Assembly: GCF_003269295.1 (NCBI RefSeq)
Contig: NZ_QLTT01000006.1
Span: 248,001 to 312,000, forward strand
DNA: 64,000 bases
Source: Lentzea atacamensis
GTDB taxonomy: Bacteria > Actinomycetota > Actinomycetes > Mycobacteriales > Pseudonocardiaceae
Reading direction: 5' to 3'
A model generated the notes under the pieces. That model was given only the letters and a program-made list of their open reading frames with translations, made no database searches and was not told the origin of the DNA. The translations under genes were made by a program, and so were the position numbers. Below are positions 38,264-46,368 of the stretch, in pieces; position 1 is the first letter of the stretch, and each line of letters opens with the position of its first letter.

Positions 38264-38386
38264 ATGAACGTTGTCGTCAACACTGCCGAGCAGAAGCTTC
38301 CCGAGGTCAAGCGCGAGTGGGTCAAGCCCGACTTCCGCGACTTCGAGACGCCGATGGAGGTCACCGCCTACGCAGCCCGCAGCTGA
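38264..38386 (+). CDS. pqqA: PQQ precursor peptide PqqA
   Basis: 40 residues. The C-terminal part WVKPDFRDFETPMEVTAYAARS matches the PqqA pattern (Trp-x-Lys-Pro, then Glu-x3-Tyr): E32 and Y36 are the pair joined by PqqE to make PQQ. The N-terminal leader is longer than in many proteobacterial forms. The AGGAG site lies about seven bases before the ATG. A strong hairpin follows. Confidence 0.93.
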   Translation: MNVVVNTAEQKLPEVKREWVKPDFRDFETPMEVTAYAARS

Positions 38387-38398
38387 CGTTGGGCTTCT

Positions 38399-38436
38399 GC
38401 CGGGGTTCCTGCCGTTTCGCGGGCAGGAACCCCGGC
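38399..38436 (+). terminator. 15-bp hairpin between pqqA and pqqC (attenuator)
   Basis: GCCGGGGTTCCTGCC (38399-38413) pairs perfectly with 38422-38436 around an 8-base loop, 13 bases after the pqqA stop and 44 before pqqC. No T-run follows, so partial termination or RNA stabilisation is likely, giving more PqqA peptide than enzymes. Confidence 0.75.
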
Positions 38437-38479
38437 CCCACGCCTCGCCGCGCGTCCCCCAGCCGAGGAGTATCCGCCC

Positions 38480-39175
38480 ATGACCGCTGTACCTCCCGAG
38501 GAGTTCGTCGCCGAGCTCCGCGCCCTCGCGCCCCGGTACTGGGACAGCCACCCGTTCCACCTGCGCATGCACGCGGGTCAGCTGAGCAAGCACGAGCTGC
38601 AGGCGTGGGCCGCGAACCGCTGGTACTACCAGCGCTGCATCGCGCAGAAGGACGCCGCGATCCTTTCCAACTGCCCGATACCAGACATCCGACGTCAGTG
38701 GCGTGAACGGATCATCTGGCACGACGGCACGCAGCCGGGCGAGGGCGGCGCCGAGAACTGGATCCGCCTCGCGGAAGCCGTCGGGCTGACGCGGGAAGAG
38801 GTGCTCGACGAACGGCACGTGCTGCCCGGTACCAGGTTCGCCGTCGACGCCTACGTGAACTTCGCGCGCACCAAGCCGTGGGTCGAGGCCATCGCCTCCG
38901 GCCTCACGGAGATGTTCTCGGGTGCCTTGATGCGCAAGCGTTTGGCGGCATTGCGGGAGCAGTACCCGTGGATCGCCGAGGAGGGCTTCGCCTACTTCAC
39001 CAACCGCATCCAGGCGGTCGCCGGTGAGGGACAGGCCACTTTGGACATCGTGGTCGAGCACTCCTGTACTCGTGCCCAGCAGGAAGCGGCCATCGCCGCG
39101 TTGTCGTTCAAGTGCGACGTGCTGCGTGCCGTGCTGGACACCGTCGACTACTACTCGGGCAAGGGCAAGCCGTGA
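38480..39175 (+). CDS. pqqC: Pyrroloquinoline-quinone synthase PqqC
   Basis: 231 residues, all-helical, cofactor-free oxidase that performs the last ring closure and oxidation of PQQ. Conserved stretches: FHLRMHAGQLSKHELQAWAANRWYYQRCIAQKDAAILSN split in two here (FHLRMHAGQLSKHEL and NRWYYQRCIAQKDAAI), LPGTRFAVDAYVNF and YFTNRIQAV. Overlaps pqqD by 4 bases. Confidence 0.95.
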   Translation: MTAVPPEEFVAELRALAPRYWDSHPFHLRMHAGQLSKHELQAWAANRWYYQRCIAQKDAAILSNCPIPDIRRQWRERIIWHDGTQPGEGGAENWIRLAEAVGLTREEVLDERHVLPGTRFAVDAYVNFARTKPWVEAIASGLTEMFSGALMRKRLAALREQYPWIAEEGFAYFTNRIQAVAGEGQATLDIVVEHSCTRAQQEAAIAALSFKCDVLRAVLDTVDYYSGKGKP

Positions 39176-39450
39176 CGTCCGTCGTCGCCCTGGACGCCGT
39201 GCCGCGCATCCGGCGTGGGGTGAAGTGCACCTACGACCAGATCCGGGAAGCGCACGTCGTCCTGTTCCCCGAAGGTGTGCTGGTGCTGAACGAGACCGCC
39301 GCCTCCGTCGTGTCGTTGTGCGACGGGGTCCGGTCGGTCGGCGACATCGCGCTGGCGCTAGGGGACGTGTACGCGGGCGTGCAGCCCGAGGACATCGCCG
39401 AGCTCGTGGCCAGGCTGGTGGAACGGAGGGTGGTGGACGTCGATGGCTGA
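39172..39450 (+). CDS. pqqD: PQQ peptide chaperone PqqD
   Basis: 92 residues from GTG at 39172 (GTGA overlap). Winged-helix RRE-type fold: VPRIRRGVKCTYDQIREAHV, LVLNETAASVVSLCDG. It binds PqqA and presents it to the radical SAM enzyme PqqE, which overlaps its end by 8 bases. Confidence 0.93.
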   Translation: MTSVVALDAVPRIRRGVKCTYDQIREAHVVLFPEGVLVLNETAASVVSLCDGVRSVGDIALALGDVYAGVQPEDIAELVARLVERRVVDVDG

Positions 39451-40522
39451 GGCACCTTTCGGCCTGCTGGCCGAGCTGACGCACCGATGCCCGTTGCAGT
39501 GCGGCTACTGCTCGAACCCCGTCGAACTGGTCCGCCGCAACGCCGAGCTCGACACCGAGTCGTGGCGCCGGGTCTTCGACCAGGCGCGGTCCTTGGGAGC
39601 ACTGCAGGTCCACCTGTCCGGCGGCGAGCCGTTGCTCCGGCCGGACCTGCCGGAGCTGGTGGCGCACGCGAACAGCCTCGGCTGCTACGTCAACCTGGTC
39701 ACGTCCGGAGTCGGCCTGTCCCGGGAACGGTTGCGGGAGCTGGCTTCTCGCGGTGTCGATCACGTGCAGCTCTCCCTGCAGGACGCGACGAAGGCCGGCA
39801 ACGACCGGATCGCGGGCATCAAGGCGTTCGACCGGAAGGTGGAGGCGGCGGCGTACATCCGTGAGGAAGGCCTGCCACTCACCGTCAACACGGTGCTGCA
39901 CCGGCAGAACCTCGACAACATCGCCGGAATCATCGCGATGGCCGAGGAAATGGGCGCCGAACGCCTCGAGCTCGCCAACACGCAGTACTACGGCTGGGCT
40001 CTGCGCAACCGGGCGGTTCTGCTGCCCACCCGCGAACAGCTCGCGGTGGCCGATCCGATCGTCGCCGCGGCGCAGGAACGTCTGCGCGGGCGGATGGAGA
40101 TCGTCTACGTCATCGCCGACTACCACGAGGCTCATCCGAAGCCCTGCATGTACGGGTGGGGCGCGCGGCAGCTGACGGTGGCACCGGACGGCGACGTGCT
40201 CCCCTGTCCCGCCGCCACGGTGATCTCGTCGTTGCAGATCGAGAACGTGCGGGACTCGTCGTTGCACGACATCTGGCACAACTCCCCGTCCTTCAACGCT
40301 TTCCGCGGCTACGAGTGGATGAAGGACCCGTGCCGCTCGTGCCCGCGCAAGGAGATCGACTTCGGCGGGTGCCGGTGCCAGGCGTTCCAGTTGACCGGTG
40401 ATGCCGCCAACACCGACCCGGTGTGCTCGCTGTCCCCCGATCGGTCCACTGTGGACCTGATCCTGGCGAAGGAGATGGCGCCTTCCGAGGTTCCGGCCAT
40501 GGCGATGAGGAAGATGTCTTGA
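39443..40522 (+). CDS. pqqE: Radical SAM enzyme PqqE (Glu-Tyr crosslinking)
   Basis: 359 residues. Cluster motif CPLQCGYC (CxxxCxxC, about 14-21) and SAM-binding LSGGEPLLRPDL; the C-terminal SPASM domain has PCMYGWGARQL, DVLPCPAA and PCRSCPRKEIDFGGCRC for auxiliary clusters. It joins the Glu gamma-carbon and Tyr ring of PqqA. Overlaps pqqD and pqqB. Confidence 0.95.
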   Translation: MAEAPFGLLAELTHRCPLQCGYCSNPVELVRRNAELDTESWRRVFDQARSLGALQVHLSGGEPLLRPDLPELVAHANSLGCYVNLVTSGVGLSRERLRELASRGVDHVQLSLQDATKAGNDRIAGIKAFDRKVEAAAYIREEGLPLTVNTVLHRQNLDNIAGIIAMAEEMGAERLELANTQYYGWALRNRAVLLPTREQLAVADPIVAAAQERLRGRMEIVYVIADYHEAHPKPCMYGWGARQLTVAPDGDVLPCPAATVISSLQIENVRDSSLHDIWHNSPSFNAFRGYEWMKDPCRSCPRKEIDFGGCRCQAFQLTGDAANTDPVCSLSPDRSTVDLILAKEMAPSEVPAMAMRKMS

Positions 40523-41400
40523 AAGCGGTTCTGCTCGGTACCACGGCCGGTGGCGGCTTCCCGCAATGGAACTGCGCGTGCGCTCTGTGCGTGCGCGCTC
40601 GTTCCGGTGAGTTGCCGTCGCGTTCGCAGGACTGCCTGGTGATCAGCGGCGACGGCACCAACTGGTGGCTGGTCAACGCTTCTCCGGACATCCGCACGCA
40701 GATCGCGGCCTGTTCGCCGCTGAACCCCGGCCCCGGCCCGCGTGACACCCCGATCCGCGGTGCCCTGTTCACCGACGCCGAGCTGGACCACACGCTGGGA
40801 CTGCTGACGTTGCGCGGCGGGGCCGGCCTGACGGTGTGGGCACCAGGACCGGTCCTGCACGCGCTGCGGGACCAGTTCGACCTGCGCACGGTGATCGACG
40901 GCTACGCGCCGGTGGCGTGGCGGCAGGTCGAGGCGGACCAGCCGCTCGACCTCGGTGGGCTGCTGGTCTCGGCGATTCCGATCAGCGGCAAGCGTCCCAA
41001 ATACGCCCGTTCCTCCACCGTGGACGGGCATTGGGTGGTCGCATACCGCTTCGAGGATCCGATTTCGGGTGGCGTGCTGGTTTACGCGCCTTGCCTGGCG
41101 TCGTGGCCCGCCGGTTTCGACGACGTCGTGGCCGAGGCCGACTGCCTGCTGCTCGACGGCACCTTCTACGCGGCGTCCGAGATGGGCTCGGCCACCGGCA
41201 GCTCGTCCGGTCAGGCCGCCATGGGCCATCTGCCCATCACACACAGCCTTCCTGAACTGCGACGATTCCCCGCCGTCCGGCGCATCTACACCCACCTCAA
41301 CAACACGAACCCGGTGCTCGACCCGGAGTCTCCCGAGGCCGCGAAGCTGCGTGAGGCTGGCGTCGAGGTGCCACTGGACGGCACCGTCATCGAACTCTGA
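40519..41400 (+). CDS. pqqB: PqqB metallo-beta-lactamase fold protein
   Basis: 293 residues from TTG at 40519, which overlaps the pqqE stop (TTGA); it reads LKAVLLGTTAGGGFPQWNC, the standard N-terminus. GALFTDAELDHTLGLLTL matches the family metal-site region and the C-terminus TIEL is usual. PqqB hydroxylates the crosslinked Tyr. A TTG start is rare among these genes and may lower translation. No pqqF protease gene is in the window. Confidence 0.92.
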   Translation: MKAVLLGTTAGGGFPQWNCACALCVRARSGELPSRSQDCLVISGDGTNWWLVNASPDIRTQIAACSPLNPGPGPRDTPIRGALFTDAELDHTLGLLTLRGGAGLTVWAPGPVLHALRDQFDLRTVIDGYAPVAWRQVEADQPLDLGGLLVSAIPISGKRPKYARSSTVDGHWVVAYRFEDPISGGVLVYAPCLASWPAGFDDVVAEADCLLLDGTFYAASEMGSATGSSSGQAAMGHLPITHSLPELRRFPAVRRIYTHLNNTNPVLDPESPEAAKLREAGVEVPLDGTVIEL

Positions 41401-41403
41401 TTC

Positions 41404-41438
41404 GTCACCCTTTCGAGCAAATATCTTCCACTTTCGAG
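41404..41438. promoter_or_regulatory. Candidate operator pair before the exopolysaccharide run
   Basis: GTCACCCTTTCGAG (41404-41417) and CTTTCGAG (41431-41438) repeat the core TTCGAG at 21-base spacing, about two helix turns, 106-140 bases upstream of the first gene. Related copies lie at 53969, 54031, 57383 (minus) and more weakly 38114. Confidence 0.5.
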
Positions 41439-41543
41439 CGATTATCGTCTGCCAATTCTCGCAATGAGTTGTGGCATATCCCTCTAGTGGGGAACGCCCT
41501 CGCGGCTCCGTATTCTTCGGAGCCTTGACGAGGGAGGTCCTGC

Positions 41544-42368
41544 ATGTCCGGATACCTTGAGCTCGTTTTCTCCACCGCGCTGTACGGCTTGGGCATCGTG
41601 GCCCAGACCGTTGCCGCGCAACGGGCGGACGTCAGGCCGGGCACCGGGCTGGGACTCCTCGCCCGGCTGGCCAAGGACCGTCTCTACCTGTTCGGTTTCG
41701 CGGGCCAGGTGGGCGGTTTCGGGTTCGCGTTCCTCGCCCGCGCCGAGCTGCCGCTGTACCTGGTGCAGGCGGGATCTTCGTGCGCCGTCGGGCTCGCGAC
41801 CGCGTTCGGCCTGCTGGTGCTGAAGTGGCGCGTGCGGCCGCTGGAGATCGCGGTGCTGGTCATGATGGCGATCGGGCTCGTCCTGCTGGTCACGGCGTCG
41901 GAATCGTCGGTGGCGAAGGACATCCCCACGGTGCCGGGACTGGTTCTGCTCGGGCTGCCGTTGCTCGTGATCGTGTTCTGCTCACGAGCCGCACAGGGTT
42001 CGAACTCCGTCATCGTCTCGGTGCTCGCCGGCACCGCCTTCGCGGTCGTGGCGATCATCGGCCGGTCGGTCGCGGACGAGTCGCCGGCCGACATGCTGCT
42101 GAACCCGCTGACCTGGTTGATGATCGTGGCGGCGCTGGTGGGCCAGTCCTGCCTCGCGGTCGCGTTGCAACGCGGCACGGCCACGTCGTCGGTGGCGGCG
42201 ACGGACGCGACGACCGTGGTGCTCACCTCGGTCATCGGCCTCGGCATGCTGGGCGACCGGATCACGCCGGGCTGGGAGTGGGCCGTCGGGTTCGGCATGA
42301 CGCTCGTCGTGGCCGGCGTGCTGGTGCTGGGCTCCCCGAACCGCACCACCGCCGAGGTGGCCGGGTGA
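41544..42368 (+). CDS. Multi-pass membrane protein (DMT/EamA-like)
   Basis: 274 residues with about nine to ten hydrophobic helices (VFSTALYGLGIVAQTVAAQ at the start, TATSSVAATDATTVVLTSVIGLGMLGD late), like DMT superfamily carriers. As the first gene of the coupled exopolysaccharide run it may carry a precursor across the membrane. Substrate unknown. GTGA overlap with the next gene. Confidence 0.65.
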   Translation: MSGYLELVFSTALYGLGIVAQTVAAQRADVRPGTGLGLLARLAKDRLYLFGFAGQVGGFGFAFLARAELPLYLVQAGSSCAVGLATAFGLLVLKWRVRPLEIAVLVMMAIGLVLLVTASESSVAKDIPTVPGLVLLGLPLLVIVFCSRAAQGSNSVIVSVLAGTAFAVVAIIGRSVADESPADMLLNPLTWLMIVAALVGQSCLAVALQRGTATSSVAATDATTVVLTSVIGLGMLGDRITPGWEWAVGFGMTLVVAGVLVLGSPNRTTAEVAG

Positions 42369-43306
42369 GGCCCGCGAGCGTCTCGCTGGACCTGGACAAC
42401 CTGTGGGCCTACCTCAAGACCCACGGGAACCCGGACTGGGAGAGCAGGCCGAGCTTCCTCGCCACAGCCGTGCCCCGGCTGCTGGACGTCTTCGGTGAAC
42501 ACCGGCTCACCACCACGGTTTTCGTGGTCGGGGCGGACGCCGAACGCGACGACGGGGCGCAGGCCGTCCGCGACATCGTGGCGGCGGGGCACGAGGTGGC
42601 CAACCACTCGTGGGGCCACGAACCCTGGCTGCACCGGTACTCGCGGCCCGAGCTGGAGGCGGAGCTCGTCAGGGCGGAGGACGCGATCACGGCCGCAGGC
42701 GCTCCCCGGCCGGTCGGGTTCCGCGGTCCCGGCTACAGCGTCACCCCGGCACTGCTGGAGATCCTGGCCGCGCGCGGCTACCGCTACGACGCGAGCACCC
42801 TGCCGACGTGGATCGGCCCGCTGGCCAGGGCGTACCACAACCGCACCGCCCGCGACCGGGCGGAAGGTGCCAGCGATCTCTTCGGCGGCTTCGGCAAGGT
42901 GCTGGCACCGAACACCCCGTTCCGCTGGCACGGCACCGGTCTGGTCGAGCTGCCGGTGACCACCATGCCGTTGCTGCGCGTGCCCATCCACGGCGCGTAC
43001 CTGTTGCAGCTGCACCAGATCTCGCCACGGCTGGCACGCGGGTACTTCCGCGCCGCACTGCGGTTGTGCCTGCTGACCGGCACAGCGCCGTCGTTGCTGC
43101 TGCACCCGACCGACGTGCTGAGCGGCGCCGAGGCGCCCGGGATGGAGTTCTTCCCCGGCATGGCGGTGCCGGGTGCCGAGAAGGCCGCGCTGCTCGGCTG
43201 GGTGCTTTCGTCGCTGCGCGAGAACTTCGACGTCGCCGGCGCCGGAGCGCACGTCGACCGGCTGTCGGAGCTGCTCCGGGAGCGCCGGACGGAGCTGTGC
43301 GGATGA
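42365..43306 (+). CDS. Polysaccharide deacetylase family protein (NodB fold)
   Basis: 313 residues from GTG at 42365. SLDLDNLWAYLK supplies the catalytic Asp pair, GHEVANHSWGHE the metal His-x3-His, and PVGFRGPGYSVTPALLEIL the Arg/Pro motif. There is no signal peptide, so it acts in the cytosol or at the inner face. It could deacetylate N-acetyl sugars of the repeat unit or a lipid-linked precursor. Overlaps the next gene. Confidence 0.85.
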   Translation: MRPASVSLDLDNLWAYLKTHGNPDWESRPSFLATAVPRLLDVFGEHRLTTTVFVVGADAERDDGAQAVRDIVAAGHEVANHSWGHEPWLHRYSRPELEAELVRAEDAITAAGAPRPVGFRGPGYSVTPALLEILAARGYRYDASTLPTWIGPLARAYHNRTARDRAEGASDLFGGFGKVLAPNTPFRWHGTGLVELPVTTMPLLRVPIHGAYLLQLHQISPRLARGYFRAALRLCLLTGTAPSLLLHPTDVLSGAEAPGMEFFPGMAVPGAEKAALLGWVLSSLRENFDVAGAGAHVDRLSELLRERRTELCG

Positions 43307-44466
43307 CGTGGCTGCTGCGCGTGCTCGCGTGCGCGACGGTCCTGCTGGCCCCGCTGGAGGGCTACCTGCAGGAGGTGCACCCGCACCTCGCGAAGGTGGT
43401 GCCGGCGCTGCTGATCATGTCCTGGGTCGCGCAACGGGTGCGGGAGCGGCGTCTGCCCGCGCCGCATCCGCTGCATGCGTTGCTGGCGCTGTTCGCCGTG
43501 GTGTTGCTGGCCTCGTCGGCCGTGCACGCCGCTGATCCGTTCACGGCGGACTACACCCAGCGCTTCCTGCCGTTCCTGGTGATCACCGCGGTGCTGGCCG
43601 ACGTCGTGGCACGCGAAGTGCCGGTGCGGGCGGTGCTCTTGGCGGCGGTGGGCGGTGCCGTGAGCGCGGCGGTCGGCGCGCTGTACAGCCTGGTCGTCGA
43701 CGGTGAGGCACGGGCGACCGGCCCGCTGGAGGACCCCAACGACCTCGCCTACTACCTGGTGGTGGCACTTCCGCTGCTGATCGCCCTGCCCGCCAGGAGG
43801 TTCCTGCTGCCGGTAGGCGCGATCCTCGCGGCGGGCGCGGCGGCGACGTTCTCCCGCGGTGGTGGCCTCGCACTGGCGTTCGCCGCCGTGTGGCTCGTGG
43901 CGCGGCGCGGCGTGTCGATGCGCGCGGTCACGGCGACGGTGGGCGGGCTCGCGGTCATCGGGCTCGGCGCCGTGGTGTTCGCGGGACCGGTGCTGGAGCG
44001 GGCGCTCGCCGAGAAGACGTACATCGCAGCGACCAATGTGGACACTCGTGAGCTGCGCTGGCAGGCCGCCGCCCGCATGCTCGCGGACAACCCGGTGCTC
44101 GGCGTCGGGCCGGGCGGGTTCCGCAGCGAGTACCCGGCGGCCTCGCGCAACGCCGAGATCGACGAGCAGTCACCGGTGGCGCACAACATCTACCTGGAGA
44201 TCGGCGCGGAACTCGGCCTGCCCGGTCTCGCCTGCTTCCTCGGCGCGGTCGCGCTGGCGTTCGTGGCGACGGAACGCGTCCTGCGTGCACGTGCCGACCG
44301 GTCGATGCTCGCGGTCCAGGCGTCGCTGATCGCCGCGCTGGTCGCGGCGACCTTTCTGTCCGAGCAGTACTACCTGCCGATCTGGTCGCTGGTCGCGGTG
44401 GCGATCGCGGCCGACCTGCGCCGTGAGGAGAGTGAGCGCGATGCGTGTGCTGCACGTCATCAGTGA
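43303..44466 (+). CDS. O-antigen ligase / polymerase (Wzy/WaaL-like) membrane protein
   Basis: 387 residues, 10-12 hydrophobic helices. The large loop near residues 235-300 (NPVLGVGPGGFRSEYPAASRNAEIDEQSPVAHNIYLEIGAELGLPG) is the signature of the O-antigen ligase domain: GVGPG-F and HN-YLE. It polymerises or ligates polysaccharide repeat units at the outer face. The next gene starts 26 bases before its stop. Confidence 0.85.
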   Translation: MTWLLRVLACATVLLAPLEGYLQEVHPHLAKVVPALLIMSWVAQRVRERRLPAPHPLHALLALFAVVLLASSAVHAADPFTADYTQRFLPFLVITAVLADVVAREVPVRAVLLAAVGGAVSAAVGALYSLVVDGEARATGPLEDPNDLAYYLVVALPLLIALPARRFLLPVGAILAAGAAATFSRGGGLALAFAAVWLVARRGVSMRAVTATVGGLAVIGLGAVVFAGPVLERALAEKTYIAATNVDTRELRWQAAARMLADNPVLGVGPGGFRSEYPAASRNAEIDEQSPVAHNIYLEIGAELGLPGLACFLGAVALAFVATERVLRARADRSMLAVQASLIAALVAATFLSEQYYLPIWSLVAVAIAADLRREESERDACAARHQ

Positions 44467-45502
44467 GATGGGCGCCGGAGGAGCCGAGGCCGTCGTCGCG
44501 GGCATGGTGCGGGCCGGCGGCGACTTCGGCTGGGAGTCGGGTGTCGCGAGCGGCGGCGGGCATCGTGCCGAGGCCTTGCGGGCGCAGGGTTTCTCGACGT
44601 TCGACGTGCCGGTGCCGCGGCGCAGGGTCTCCGGAGTGCTGCGCGCTGTTTCCGCTGTGCGTTCGGCGGTGCGATCCTTCGGTCCTGATGTGGTGCTGGC
44701 GCACAACGTGTCCGCGAGCCTCGTGGCGCGGATGGCGGCGGGTGGCCGGCCGGTGGCGACCGTGTTCCACGGTGTCTCCGAGTCGGATCTCGGTGGTGCG
44801 GCACGGATTCTCCGGCGTACCTCACGTGCGGTGGTCGCCGTTGCCGAGGCGAGCGCTGACCGGTTGCGTGCGCTGGGTGTGGACGTCGAGGTGATCCCGA
44901 ACGCGGTGTTCGCCGAGCCGCCCCGAGTCGACCGGGCCTCGATCCGCGGGGTGCTCGGCATCGGTCCCGACGTGCCGGTGGCGTTGTGCCCGGCGCGCCT
45001 CGAACCCCAGAAGCGGCACGACGTGCTGCTGGAGGCGTGGGCGATGGTCGCGGGCGCGATCCTGCTGCTGGCGGGCGACGGCAGCCTGCGCGCGGACCTG
45101 GAGCGGCGCGCCGAGGAGCTCGGTGTGGGCGACCGCGTGCGGTTCCTCGGCACCCGTTGTGACGTCCCGGATCTGCTGGAGGCCACGGACGTCGTGGTGC
45201 TCACCAGCGACTGGGAGGGCATGCCGATCGCGGTGCTGGAGTCGCTGGCCGCAGGCCGCCCGGTGGTGGCGTCCGATGTGGACGGTGTGCGCGAGGCGTT
45301 GTCCGGTGGTGGCGGCGTGCTGGTGCCCCGCCGCTCCCCCTCGGCGACCGCGACCGCGCTGGCCTCGTTCCTGTTCGACGCACGGGAGTGCGCCGCGGCC
45401 GGCGCCGCGGGCCGGGCCGCCGTCGAGCGCGACCACGACCCGCACACCTTCATGAAGTCCTACGACGAAATGCTCCGAACGATTGGGGGAGAACGACGGT
45501 GA
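44441..45502 (+). CDS. Glycosyltransferase family 4
   Basis: 353 residues from ATG at 44441 (GAGGAG upstream). GT-B fold with MGAGGAEAVVAGMV at the acceptor side, ICPARLEPQKRHDVLLEAW-type start of the nucleotide-sugar half, and the EGMPIAVLESLAAGRPVVASDVDG motif (E-x7-E). Adds a sugar to the lipid-linked repeat unit; sugar not predictable. Confidence 0.87.
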   Translation: MRVLHVISEMGAGGAEAVVAGMVRAGGDFGWESGVASGGGHRAEALRAQGFSTFDVPVPRRRVSGVLRAVSAVRSAVRSFGPDVVLAHNVSASLVARMAAGGRPVATVFHGVSESDLGGAARILRRTSRAVVAVAEASADRLRALGVDVEVIPNAVFAEPPRVDRASIRGVLGIGPDVPVALCPARLEPQKRHDVLLEAWAMVAGAILLLAGDGSLRADLERRAEELGVGDRVRFLGTRCDVPDLLEATDVVVLTSDWEGMPIAVLESLAAGRPVVASDVDGVREALSGGGGVLVPRRSPSATATALASFLFDARECAAAGAAGRAAVERDHDPHTFMKSYDEMLRTIGGERR

Positions 45503-46368
45503 ACAAGCGCACGCTGCTGGAGGCGACCGCGGTGGCGCTGGTCGTCGCGGTGCTCGTGCTGGCGGTGACGTCTCTGCGGGGCGAGCAGTACGAGAGCCGG
45601 ATCTCCGTGCTCGCCGTGCCGGTCACGCAGACCGACTCCGCTGCCCAGTACGGCGAGGTGGCCTCGCTCGCGATGCCCGCGATCGTCCAGATGGTGCACA
45701 GCCCGACCGTGCTGGAGGCCGCCGCGCGGGCAGCGTCCACCACGCCGCGCGAGATCGCCGACGGCGTCGGTGTGGAGCTGGTTCCGGCGTCCGGACTCGC
45801 CCGCCTGTCGGTGCGGGCGGGATCGGACGAGCAGGCCGGTGCCGCCGTGACCGCGGTGGCGAAGGCCGTGGCGGACGCGAACCTGCTCGCTCCGGCCGGT
45901 CGGTTGCGCCTGCTCGACGAACGCCCGGAAACCACGCGGGTGGCGCCGGACTGGAAGCTCGCGGCAGGGCTCGCCCTGGCCGCGGCGCTGGCTGCGGGCA
46001 TCGCGACGGCCGCCCTGCGAGCGTTGCGCAGGCCCCGCACCGGGGAGGCCGCGGTGCGGGCCGCCGTTGCCACGGCCGGGGTGCGGCATCCCGTGGCGCT
46101 GGTCCGCGAGGACGACCCCGAGATGCTCGACCGGCTGACGGCGTTGTGCGTCGCGGCGGCCCGGCCGGTGCGGGTGATTCCCGCGGATCACGGACTGACC
46201 GCGCAGGCCGAGTCGCTGGCGGAGTCGTTGCCGGACAAGGCGGCCGAGCCCGGTGAGGGCACGGCGGTGATCGCGGTCGCGGACGGCGAGGGCGAACCGG
46301 GTGACCTGGCCGCGGCTCTCGCGGTGCTGCCGGCGTCCGCGGTCCTGGTGGCGGTGGTGCTGACGTGA
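45499..46368 (+). CDS. Wzz-like chain-length/polysaccharide copolymerase protein (short)
   Basis: 289 residues from GTG at 45499. Membrane helix about 7-27, an extracellular alpha/beta stretch to about 150, a second helix (LAAGLALAAALAAGIATAALRAL, about 153-175), then a cytosolic tail of about 110 residues without a Walker motif. The topology is that of Wzz/CapA-type regulators of chain length, but the kinase part is missing. Function inferred from topology and context. Confidence 0.6.
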   Translation: MNKRTLLEATAVALVVAVLVLAVTSLRGEQYESRISVLAVPVTQTDSAAQYGEVASLAMPAIVQMVHSPTVLEAAARAASTTPREIADGVGVELVPASGLARLSVRAGSDEQAGAAVTAVAKAVADANLLAPAGRLRLLDERPETTRVAPDWKLAAGLALAAALAAGIATAALRALRRPRTGEAAVRAAVATAGVRHPVALVREDDPEMLDRLTALCVAAARPVRVIPADHGLTAQAESLAESLPDKAAEPGEGTAVIAVADGEGEPGDLAAALAVLPASAVLVAVVLT

